Shown: in pieces, positions 25,956 to 33,646 of the stretch
Numbering within the stretch: the first letter of the stretch is position 1
Layout: the number at the start of each line of letters is the position of its first letter
NCBI RefSeq assembly: GCF_029892285.1
Contig: NZ_JARXVM010000016.1
Span: 62,001-126,000, forward strand
Length of the DNA: 64,000 nucleotides
DNA from: Rhizobium sp. SG_E_25_P2
Lineage (GTDB): Bacteria > Pseudomonadota > Alphaproteobacteria > Rhizobiales > Rhizobiaceae
Direction of reading: 5' to 3'
Position numbers and translations under genes: made by a program
Notes under the pieces: model-generated
What the model was told of the DNA's origin: nothing
Database searches by the model: none
Seen by the model: the letters and a program-made list of their open reading frames with translations, nothing else

Positions 25956-27392
25956 TCATGCTCCCACACGTTCGGCTAGATGCCGCTCTCTGGAAAGGAG
26001 CGGCGTCGAATTGTCAAGATTGGCGCCTGCGACCGCCTCGCCGATGATCACCATCACCGGTCCCGTTAGATCGTCGCGGCTATCGAGCGACGGCAGGTCG
26101 GCGAGCACGCCATGCATCAGGCGCCGGTCGCGACGGCTGGCGTTTTCGATCACCGCCACCGTCGTCTCGGCCGGAATGCCGGCAACCATCAGCCGCTCAG
26201 CCACGGAGGCCGCCACGCTGCGTCCCATATAGACCGCGATCGTGGCGCCGGACACCGCAAGCCGCGCCCAATCCGGCAGCACGTCGCCGGCGAGATCATG
26301 CCCGGTGGTGAAGATCAGCGACGAAGCGACGCCGCGCAACGTCAGCGGCAGTTCGAAATCGGCGGCGGCGGCGAAGGCCGAGGTGATGCCGGGCACGATC
26401 TCATAGGAGACGCCCGCCTGTCTCAGCGCCGCCATTTCCTCGCCCGCCCGGCCATAGACCAGCGGATCGCCGGATTTCAGCCGCACGACGCGCTTGCCCG
26501 CGCTCCCCAACTCGACCAGCAGATCGTTGATCTCGTTCTGCGATTTCGAATGACAGCCCTTGCGCTTGCCCACCGAAATGCGCTCGGCGTCGCGCCGGCC
26601 CATATCGACGACGGCCTGCGGCACCAGCGCGTCATAGACCAGAACATCGGCTTCCATCATCACCCGCTGGGCGCGCAGCGTCAGCAGATCTTCGGCGCCG
26701 GGGCCTGCGCCCACCAGCCAGACATGGCCGCCGATGCCGTCGATGCTTTTGAGCAGGCGCTTGGCCTCGCGCTTGGCCTGGCCCACTTCGCCATTCTGCA
26801 CCGCTTCGGCGACATCGCCGGAGAAGAAGCGCTTCCAGAACATTCGCCGGGGCGAGCCCTTCGGCAGCACATGTTCGACCACGCCGCGATAGACCATGGC
26901 CAGCCGCGCGAGCCGACCGAGCGACGGCGACAGCATCTGGTCGACCTGCGCCCGGATCATCTGGCCGAGGACCGGCCCCGCGCCTTCCGTACCGATCGCC
27001 ACGGCCACAGGGGCGCGGTTGACGAGCGCCGGCGTATAGAAATCGCATTGATCGGGCTGGTCGACCGCATTGGCCGGGATCTTCAGCGCCCGGGCCGCGG
27101 CCACGATGGCGCGATCCTCGGCGGCATCGCCGGTCGCGCCGAACACCAGCGTCGCGCCGTCGATCAGCGACGGCTCGAAAGCCTGGGCGACATGACGGAC
27201 GCCGTTGGCGCGGACGAGATCGACGAGTTCGGCCTCAGGCGCATCGGCAATCAGCGTGATCTTCGCGCGCGTATTCAGCAGCAGGCGCACTTTCGCCAGC
27301 GCCTCGTCGCCATTGCCGACAACGGCCACATCGCGATCTTCCACGCGGAAAAACGCCGGAAACACCCCGAGCTGATCGTCGCGATCCTTCAT
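25956..27392 (-). CDS. cysG: Siroheme synthase CysG
   Basis: A 478-residue fusion. The N-terminal part (about 1-200) is the precorrin-2 dehydrogenase/ferrochelatase with a Rossmann fold (VAVVGNGDEALAKVRLLL). The C-terminal part (about 215-460) is uroporphyrinogen-III methyltransferase, with VWLVGAGPGAEDLLTLRA and VVRLKSGDPLVYGRAGEE. Together they make siroheme for the CysI-like enzyme downstream. The start MKDRDDQLGVFPAFF at 27392 is chosen over a longer frame. It is first in the operon cysG-DUF2849-cysI-DUF934. Confidence 0.94.
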   Translation of the reverse strand: MKDRDDQLGVFPAFFRVEDRDVAVVGNGDEALAKVRLLLNTRAKITLIADAPEAELVDLVRANGVRHVAQAFEPSLIDGATLVFGATGDAAEDRAIVAAARALKIPANAVDQPDQCDFYTPALVNRAPVAVAIGTEGAGPVLGQMIRAQVDQMLSPSLGRLARLAMVYRGVVEHVLPKGSPRRMFWKRFFSGDVAEAVQNGEVGQAKREAKRLLKSIDGIGGHVWLVGAGPGAEDLLTLRAQRVMMEADVLVYDALVPQAVVDMGRRDAERISVGKRKGCHSKSQNEINDLLVELGSAGKRVVRLKSGDPLVYGRAGEEMAALRQAGVSYEIVPGITSAFAAAADFELPLTLRGVASSLIFTTGHDLAGDVLPDWARLAVSGATIAVYMGRSVAASVAERLMVAGIPAETTVAVIENASRRDRRLMHGVLADLPSLDSRDDLTGPVMVIIGEAVAGANLDNSTPLLSRERHLAERVGA

Positions 27393-27584
27393 CTGCCTGC
27401 CTTTCTCAAGAGCCTGCACTATCCTTTGGAAACCGCCAAAAGAAAAGGAACATGAATCCCGCTGACGGCTATCGGCCACATTCTTTTCCTCGCAATTCCA
27501 ACCGGCTGAGCATTTCCGTTCACGGGGCCAGGCCGATCCGGTTGCAAACGCCTAAAACAAGCCTATCCTAAGGGGAAAGGACGG

Positions 27585-27788
27585 ATGCACATGGACACGC
27601 CGAACACAGAGCCGGCCGCCGAGGCGGAAGAAACATACGACGCCTGGTTCCGCCGCAAGGTGCAGGAGGCGATAGACATCGCCGACAGCCCCGATGCGGT
27701 GTGGATTCCTCATGAGGAGGTCGAGAGGGATTGGGAGGCCCAGCGGGCCGATATTCTCGCACTGAAGCCTGCGAAACGCGCGAAATGA
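27585..27788 (+). CDS. Antitoxin of a ParE/RelE-type module
   Basis: A 67-residue, strongly acidic protein (DAWFRRKVQEAIDIADSP; IPHEEVERDWEAQRADIL). Size, acidity and position immediately before a RelE/ParE toxin fit a stability-determinant type antitoxin. Its last bases overlap the toxin start by ATGA. The AAAGGACGG upstream of the ATG is a fair ribosome site. Such antitoxins normally repress their own promoter, which would lie in the 190-bp gap to cysG. Confidence 0.75.
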   Translation: MHMDTPNTEPAAEAEETYDAWFRRKVQEAIDIADSPDAVWIPHEEVERDWEAQRADILALKPAKRAK

Positions 27789-28072
27789 AACTGATCTGGC
27801 TCGCGCAAGCCCGTCGGGAGCGCCAGAGCCAACTAACTTATCTTGCTCAGCGAAATCCTCAGGCTGCGCCTGACGTCGGCGACCGTCTCATGCGCGCCGT
27901 GCGAATGCTCACGCGCTTTCCTGAAAGCGGACGGATAGGGAAACTGCGCCACACCCGCGAACTCGTCGTGCCGCAAACGCCCTTCATCGTCATCTACCGG
28001 CTGTCGCCATCCGGCGACGAGATTCACATCCTCCGCCTCCTCCACGCCGCCCAGAAATGGCCGCCCGAATAA
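27785..28072 (+). CDS. RelE/ParE-superfamily toxin
   Basis: A 95-residue basic toxin-like protein. It begins with the family strand MKLIWLAQARRERQ and has YLAQRNPQAAPDVGDRL, then TRFPESGRIGKLRHTRELVV, and FIVIYRLSPSGDEIHILRLL, the typical ParE C-terminal strands. ParE members poison gyrase and RelE members cleave ribosomal mRNA; the sequence leans to ParE. It overlaps the antitoxin by four bases. Confidence 0.82.
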   Translation: MKLIWLAQARRERQSQLTYLAQRNPQAAPDVGDRLMRAVRMLTRFPESGRIGKLRHTRELVVPQTPFIVIYRLSPSGDEIHILRLLHAAQKWPPE

Positions 28073-28153
28073 TCTGTTCGTGAGGCCTCCTGGCAACTTC
28101 CCTTTTGCATCTGCGAACCGCTAAAGTTGCTGGGAAACCTACTGGAGCGCTTC

Positions 28154-28753
28154 ATGTTCGGCCACGATCCCACCGCCCTCGCCTCTCGCCTGTTGTCCGT
28201 GATGGAAAACGATATCATTCCCCTGACGCGGCGCGGGGTGGAAGCCGGCAACAAGGTGTTCGGCGCAGCGATTTTGCGCAAGTCGGACCTTTCTCTGCTG
28301 CTGGCCGAAACCAACAACGAGACGGAAAATCCGCTCTGGCATGGCGAAGTGCATACGCTGAAGCGCTTCTACGAGATGGCGGAGCGGCCGAACACGAAGG
28401 ATCTCATCTTCCTCTCCACCCATGAACCCTGCAGCATGTGCATGTCGGCGATCACCTGGGCGGGATTTGACAATTTCACCTATTTCTTCAGCTATGAAGA
28501 CAGCCGCGACGCCTTCGCCATCCCCCATGACCTGAAGATCCTCAAGGAAGTCTTCGGCCTCGAGCCCGGCGGCTATCGCAAGTCCAACGCTTTCTGGACT
28601 TGTTATTCTCTGCCTGAGATGGCCGCAGCCGAGGAAAATCCGGATGAAAAAGCCGGCTTCCATGCGCGGATCGACGCGATCAAGGCCAGCTACACAGAAC
28701 TCTCCGACATCTACCAGGCCTCCAAGGCCGGCAACGATATCCCGCTGAACTGA
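28154..28753 (+). CDS. Nucleoside/nucleotide deaminase family protein
   Basis: A 199-residue zinc deaminase. The zinc motifs are HGE (in LWHGEVHTLKRF), where the family usually has H-A-E, and PCSMCMSA, giving the two cysteines. The spacing and the helix after PCxxC fit the CDA superfamily. The substrate is not apparent: it is longer than TadA (about 150) and lacks obvious tRNA-binding features. GGAG lies eight bases before the ATG at 28154. mazG starts one base after the stop, so the two genes are coupled and may both act on nucleotides. Confidence 0.8.
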   Translation: MFGHDPTALASRLLSVMENDIIPLTRRGVEAGNKVFGAAILRKSDLSLLLAETNNETENPLWHGEVHTLKRFYEMAERPNTKDLIFLSTHEPCSMCMSAITWAGFDNFTYFFSYEDSRDAFAIPHDLKILKEVFGLEPGGYRKSNAFWTCYSLPEMAAAEENPDEKAGFHARIDAIKASYTELSDIYQASKAGNDIPLN

Positions 28754-28754
28754 G

Positions 28755-29588
28755 ATGACGCCGTCCAAGGATATTGCCCGTCTGCTGGAGATCATGGCGG
28801 CGCTGCGCACTCCGGTCACCGGCTGCCCCTGGGATCTCGAACAGGATTTCGACAGCATCAAGCCCTATACGCTGGAAGAGGCCTATGAAGTCGCCGACGC
28901 CATCGAGCGCAAGGATCTCGACGACCTGCGCGACGAATTGGGCGACCTGCTGTTGCAGGTGGTGTTCCACGCCCGCATGGCCGAGGAACTTGGCGAATTC
29001 TCCTTTGGCGACGTGGTGGAAGCGATCACCTCCAAGATGATCCGCCGTCACCCGCACGTCTTCGCCGTCTCCGACGCCGATGACCCCGCCAAGGTCAAGA
29101 AGCAATGGGACGAAATCAAGGCCGAGGAAAAGCGCGAAAAGGCCGCCCGACGCGAACGACGCGGCCTCATCGAGGATTTCAAGGCCGGGCTGCTCGGCCA
29201 GGTCGACCGCGCCCAGCCTGCGCTGACCGAAGCGGTGAAACTGCAGAAACAGGCCGCCAAAGTCGGCTTCGACTGGTCCGAGGCCGAACCGATTCTCGAC
29301 AAGATCGAGGAGGAGATCGGCGAACTCCGCGAGGCGATCAAGGTGGGTCAGCGCGACAAGATCGCCGATGAACTGGGGGATCTGATCTTCGCCGTCGTCA
29401 ATATCGGCCGCCATGTCGACGCAGATCCGGAAATGGCGCTGAGGGGCACAAACACCAAATTCCGCCGCCGCTTTCGGCATATCGAGACGAGTCTGGAGCA
29501 GGCCGGTGAAAACCTGGAGGACGCAAGTCTCGATCGGATGGAGGAGTTTTGGCTGGACGCCAAGCGTCGGGAAAAAGCCGAGGACTGA
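28755..29588 (+). CDS. mazG: Nucleoside triphosphate pyrophosphohydrolase MazG
   Basis: A 277-residue enzyme of two MazG modules that hydrolyses (d)NTPs, including damaged ones, to monophosphates. The catalytic acidic helices are LEEAYEVADAIE and DELGDLLLQVVFHARMAEE, repeated in the second half as EIEEEIGELREAI and DELGDLIFAVVN. TGCPWDLEQDFDSIKPYTLE is the family signature. It follows the deaminase with a one-base gap and ends tail-to-tail with the diguanylate cyclase gene with no gap. Confidence 0.94.
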   Translation: MTPSKDIARLLEIMAALRTPVTGCPWDLEQDFDSIKPYTLEEAYEVADAIERKDLDDLRDELGDLLLQVVFHARMAEELGEFSFGDVVEAITSKMIRRHPHVFAVSDADDPAKVKKQWDEIKAEEKREKAARRERRGLIEDFKAGLLGQVDRAQPALTEAVKLQKQAAKVGFDWSEAEPILDKIEEEIGELREAIKVGQRDKIADELGDLIFAVVNIGRHVDADPEMALRGTNTKFRRRFRHIETSLEQAGENLEDASLDRMEEFWLDAKRREKAED

Positions 29589-30845
29589 TCAGGCGGTGCG
29601 CGGTACGCCGTCGACCTGATTGCGGCCATTGGCCTTGGCGCGATAGAGTCCCTGATCGGCAGTGTCGATCAGGGCCCGCAACGTATCTCCGCCCGCAGGC
29701 GCGGAAGCAACGCCAATGCTGACGGACACCGGCGCCCCGCCCGCCGTCACCTGCGCTTCGACCCGCAGCCGCAATCGCTCCGCAGCCCTGAGCGCTGCAT
29801 CATGACCGATTCCCGGCATCAGAATCAAAAATTCCTCGCCGCCGAAACGGAAGAGTTGATCAACATCGTTTCGAAGCCCGGATTTCAGGGCTTCGGCAAT
29901 CGCCCTGAGCACCGCATCGCCCTGGAGATGGCCGAAGCGGTCATTGATCTGCTTGAAATGGTCGACGTCGGCGATCAGAAGCGACAAGGCCGCAGACGTT
30001 TCCATATGGTGCTGGATCAGCCCTGGACCGACCTCTTCTAGCCGACCGCGATTCTTTACCCCTGTCAAAGTGTCCACGCCGCTACGGGCGAGAAGCGCGT
30101 CATAGCGCTCCCGATAGGTGAGATCGGCGAAGACATCGGCGGGAAAGCGCTTCGCGGTGGCTGCGCCGCTCGCGAAAAAACGAAAATAGAACGCGGCCAA
30201 CACCGCGTAGACGAACGCGAAGAAACATTTACCGGTGAGGCTTGCCCAGAAAACCGAGATCGGCGCGTCGTAGAGCAGTCGGAGAACAGCGTAGAATCCA
30301 ATCTGGTCGAAAATCAGCGCCAATACGCTGGCGAGCCAAAGCCTGGGCGCTGGCGAACGCCCCATCCACCGGCCCAACGCTTCATATAGCAGGATAACGC
30401 CGATCGATTCGATATAGAGCAGCGCCGTGCCCCACACCATCAACACGCCCATCTGATCGAGAAAATCAGTGTCCGGCATCGCGCCCGGGGCAAGCCCAAG
30501 TCCAGTGTGGAGACGTAGAACAAAGGCGAACAACAGGCAGATGGTGTTGCCGCCCAGCAGACCGTAGATCAATTGTCTGACGGTCGCGGCGTCCTCGCGG
30601 ATATAGATCATCAGGATCATCACCAGCTTGCCGCTGTAAAACAGGATCGATCCCGGCGACGCCATGCCGAACGGCGTCATCACGTAAAACCGCGCGGCGA
30701 GATAGGTCTCAAGAAAGTGCATCACCCCGAGCACGGTCATCATCACGCCAATGCCCAGGCGCGCCCGCCAGTGAAGTAGGCAAACGAGCAACCCGAAATA
30801 GAGGCAGGCTTCGAAAACCAGAAGGACTAGGTTCAGCACGTCCAT
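29589..30845 (-). CDS. Membrane-bound diguanylate cyclase (GGDEF)
   Basis: A 418-residue protein. The N-terminal half holds about seven hydrophobic helices (from VLNLVLLVFEACLYFGLLVC to FFAFVYAVLAAFYFRFF), and the C-terminal domain has the active loop RFGGEEFLILMPG. GGEEF is a competent variant, so cyclic-di-GMP synthesis at the inner membrane is expected. The RxxD product-inhibition site is not present at its usual place (NDVD instead). The signal sensed by the membrane part is unknown. It is alone on its strand, convergent with mazG. Confidence 0.85.
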   Translation of the reverse strand: MDVLNLVLLVFEACLYFGLLVCLLHWRARLGIGVMMTVLGVMHFLETYLAARFYVMTPFGMASPGSILFYSGKLVMILMIYIREDAATVRQLIYGLLGGNTICLLFAFVLRLHTGLGLAPGAMPDTDFLDQMGVLMVWGTALLYIESIGVILLYEALGRWMGRSPAPRLWLASVLALIFDQIGFYAVLRLLYDAPISVFWASLTGKCFFAFVYAVLAAFYFRFFASGAATAKRFPADVFADLTYRERYDALLARSGVDTLTGVKNRGRLEEVGPGLIQHHMETSAALSLLIADVDHFKQINDRFGHLQGDAVLRAIAEALKSGLRNDVDQLFRFGGEEFLILMPGIGHDAALRAAERLRLRVEAQVTAGGAPVSVSIGVASAPAGGDTLRALIDTADQGLYRAKANGRNQVDGVPRTA

Positions 30846-30958
30846 GAAAATGGCCTAACGAATTGCATGGAGATTCGCCGCAGCGATCCAAAAGAATCAG
30901 TCAATAGGCCGTAGTATCAGCGCGGTGGATAATAATTTGAATATGAAACATTCGAATT

Positions 30959-32317
30959 TTAAAATTCGTCGTCCTGCTGTTGTTTTTGAAACAGTCCCAA
31001 CTGCCGGTCCAGATCGTCCGCCTGGCCCTCGGACAGTCGGATGTCGAGGCTGACCGTGCCGTCCTCATTGTCTTCGCGTCCGTCGACGATAGCGTTCTGA
31101 TAGAGCCAGGGAAGCAGCGACAGTTTGTCGACCGGCAGAACCACCGTGGCTTCGGTCAACACGCCCGACAGACGCTCGGAAATCGTCGCCAGCAGCGCAT
31201 CGACGCCCTCGCCCGTCACCGCGGAGACGGCATGGACATTGGCGGCGCCATCGGCCTTGGCCTTCAGCGCGTCATGGGTTTCGGGGTCGAGCCGGTCGAT
31301 CTTGTTCCAGACTTCTATGATGCGCTTTTCCTGCTCGCTCTCCTCGATGCCGAGATCGGTGAGAATACGCAACACATCACTCGCTTGCGCGCTGTTGTCC
31401 GGATCCGACAAATCGCGCACATGCAGGATCAGATCGGCTTCCAGCACTTCCTCGAGCGTGGCGCGGAAGGCGGCGACGAGGTGTGTCGGCAGATCGGAAA
31501 TAAAGCCGACCGTGTCGGACATGATGATCATCCGGCCCTGCGGCAGTCGAATGCGGCGCAGCGTCGGATCGAGCGTTGCGAACAGCATGTTCTCGGCCAG
31601 CACGCCCGCGCCGGTCAACCGGTTGAACAGGGTGGATTTTCCGGCATTGGTGTAGCCGGCCAGCGCCACGATCGGATGCGGCACTTTCTTGCGCTTGGCG
31701 CGATGCAGCTGGCGCGTCCGGCGCACCTGCTCCAGTTCGCGCTCCAGCTTGACGATTTTGTCCTGAAGAATGCGCCGGTCGGCTTCGATCTGGGTTTCGC
31801 CGGGACCGCCGAGGAAGCCCGCGCCGCCGCGCTGACGTTCAAGGTGGGTCCAGCTGCGCACCAGCCGGCCCTTCTGGTAATTGAGATGGGCAAGTTCGAC
31901 CTGCAGCGAGCCTTCCTTGGTGGAAGCGCGGCGACCGAAAATTTCCAGAATGAGCCCGGTGCGGTCGATGACCTTGGCGTTCCATTCCTTTTCGAGATTG
32001 CGCTGCTGCACGGGCGTCAGCGGGTGATCGACAATCACCAGACCGGCATTGCCTTCGTCGAGCAGCGCGCCGATTTCCTCGATCTTTCCAGTGCCGATCA
32101 GGGTCGCCGGCCGGGGCTGCGAGACCGTGAGCACGACCGATCCGGCGATCGCCAAATCGATGGCGCGGGCAAGGCCCATGGCTTCATCGAGACGTCCTTC
32201 TCCCGTTCGCACGACGGAGCCATCGCGCTCGGCCGACTTGAGCACCGGGACCACCACGACGCAACGCATCTGGTCTCGGCGCTTTTCAAGCTCCGGTCCA
32301 AGGGATTCGTGATTCAC
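30959..32317 (-). CDS. hflX: GTPase HflX
   Basis: A 452-residue ribosome-associated GTPase that splits stalled or stressed ribosomes. G1 is ALAGYTNAGKSTLFN, G3 is DTVGFISDLP and G4 is NKID in IEVWNKIDRLD. The N-terminal HflX domain contains LDEGNAGLVIVDHPLTPVQQ and a glycine-rich linker GAGFLGGPGETQIEADRR. The best listed start is a GTG at 32317. However, an in-frame ATA codon five codons upstream, eight bases after GGAG, would give TEREVNHES. It lies downstream of hfq, the usual order. Confidence 0.93.
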   Translation of the reverse strand: MNHESLGPELEKRRDQMRCVVVVPVLKSAERDGSVVRTGEGRLDEAMGLARAIDLAIAGSVVLTVSQPRPATLIGTGKIEEIGALLDEGNAGLVIVDHPLTPVQQRNLEKEWNAKVIDRTGLILEIFGRRASTKEGSLQVELAHLNYQKGRLVRSWTHLERQRGGAGFLGGPGETQIEADRRILQDKIVKLERELEQVRRTRQLHRAKRKKVPHPIVALAGYTNAGKSTLFNRLTGAGVLAENMLFATLDPTLRRIRLPQGRMIIMSDTVGFISDLPTHLVAAFRATLEEVLEADLILHVRDLSDPDNSAQASDVLRILTDLGIEESEQEKRIIEVWNKIDRLDPETHDALKAKADGAANVHAVSAVTGEGVDALLATISERLSGVLTEATVVLPVDKLSLLPWLYQNAIVDGREDNEDGTVSLDIRLSEGQADDLDRQLGLFQKQQQDDEF

Positions 32318-32364
32318 TTCGCGCTCGGTTATGCCCGTTACTCCGGAAATTAAGTCCTAAACGG

Positions 32365-32401
32365 CAACAAGGAGCCCAGGTTCCAACCCGGCTCCTTGTT
32401 G
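32365..32401 (-). terminator. Hairpin between hfq and hflX
   Basis: The stem AACAAGGAGCC / GGCTCCTTGTT with a 13-base loop lies between hfq and hflX. There is no long T-run, so it may only partly terminate or may process the message. Confidence 0.6.
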
Positions 32402-32418
32402 CGGATAAAACGCGTCGA

Positions 32419-32661
32419 TCAACCGGCGTTTTCTTCGCCTTCGAACATCTGCACGGGTGAGCCCGGCATGATTGTGGAAATCGCATGCTTGTAGACGAGC
32501 TGGGAATGGCCGTCACGACGCAGCAACACACAGAAATTGTCGAATGACGTCACGACGCCCGTCAGTTTGACGCCGTTGATCAAAAAAATTGTCAGGGAAA
32601 TCTTCTGCTTTCGGACTGTGTTTAGAAACAAATCCTGCAGATTTTGAGAACGTTCAGCCAT
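32419..32661 (-). CDS. hfq: RNA chaperone Hfq
   Basis: An 80-residue Sm-like hexamer subunit that pairs small RNAs with mRNAs. Sm1 is [21 protein letters not shown] and Sm2 includes [12 protein letters not shown]; the short acidic tail EGEENAG is typical of alphaproteobacteria. It lies between the aminotransferase gene and hflX, the conserved order in this group. Confidence 0.97.
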   Translation of the reverse strand: MAERSQNLQDLFLNTVRKQKISLTIFLINGVKLTGVVTSFDNFCVLLRRDGHSQLVYKHAISTIMPGSPVQMFEGEENAG

Positions 32662-32762
32662 TGCGCCCGCCGTTTCTTCGGTTTTTGCCGGCGACTTCGC
32701 CGGAATTATTGTTCATGCCTCCCGGCGGGGCTCCCATCGCCCCAACCTTGCATAGACTGCTA

Positions 32763-33626
32763 TCAAATCGATGTCTTTTCCGCAATGTCGAAAAAAGCTT
32801 CACGAATTTTTTGCGACATCGAGCCTGGATGGCCGTTGCCAACAGCCTGTCCATCGATTTCCACGATCGGAAAGCAGATGCTGGTTGCCGCCGTGATGAA
32901 GACTTCGCGCGACGCTTTCATCTCCTCGACGCTGAACTTGCGTTCGCGGATCTCGACGCCCAGTCGCGCCGCAACGTCTTGCAGAGTTGTGCGGGTGATG
33001 CCGCGCAGAATTCCGTGTTCCGCCGGCCGGGTGACGAGCGCGCCGTCGGCGTCGACGATCCAGACATTGGTGGCGGCCCCTTCGGTGACATTGCCGTCCT
33101 GGTCGACATAGATCGCTTCCTGGGCGCCGCGCTCCTTTGCCGCCTGCCGCGCCATGGCGTTCGGCAGCAGTCCCACGGTCTTGATGTCGACGCGCTCCCA
33201 CCGATTGTCGGGCGCCGTGATCGCCTTGAGGCCATGGGCGTTCTTGGCGGCGATGAGCTTGGGGTCGGTGCTTTTGGCGGTCACCACGATCGAGGGACGG
33301 GTTCCGGGCTTGGGGAAGACATGGTCGCGCTTGGCGACGCCGCGGGTCACCTGCAGATAAAACATGCCGTTCCTGACATGGTTCATGCGGGCGACGCGGC
33401 GAATCACCTGGGCAAGCGCCGCCCGGCTCATCGGCCAGTCGATGCGCAACTCGCCAAGCGAACGTCCGAGACGATCGAGATGGCGGGTCAAATCGACGAC
33501 CAGACCGTGGCGGATCTCGCAGACCTCGTAGACGCCATCGGCGAATTGGTAGCCGCGATCCTCCACATGCACCATTGCGTCCGAATGCGGGACATAGGCG
33601 CCGTTCACATAAGCAATTCTCGACAT
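32763..33626 (-). CDS. dat: Class IV aminotransferase, D-amino-acid aminotransferase type
   Basis: A 287-residue PLP enzyme of fold type IV. The N-terminus YVNGAYVPHSDAMVHVEDRG and the PLP-lysine region DIKTVGLLPNAMARQAAKE fit D-alanine aminotransferases; the cofactor-binding NVTEGAATNVWI follows. It is 20 bp downstream of ntrX on the same strand. D-amino acid production is the family role; a branched-chain activity cannot be excluded by sequence alone. Confidence 0.85.
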   Translation of the reverse strand: MSRIAYVNGAYVPHSDAMVHVEDRGYQFADGVYEVCEIRHGLVVDLTRHLDRLGRSLGELRIDWPMSRAALAQVIRRVARMNHVRNGMFYLQVTRGVAKRDHVFPKPGTRPSIVVTAKSTDPKLIAAKNAHGLKAITAPDNRWERVDIKTVGLLPNAMARQAAKERGAQEAIYVDQDGNVTEGAATNVWIVDADGALVTRPAEHGILRGITRTTLQDVAARLGVEIRERKFSVEEMKASREVFITAATSICFPIVEIDGQAVGNGHPGSMSQKIREAFFDIAEKTSI

Positions 33627-33646
33627 GGCGGGTCCTGTGGTCGAAA

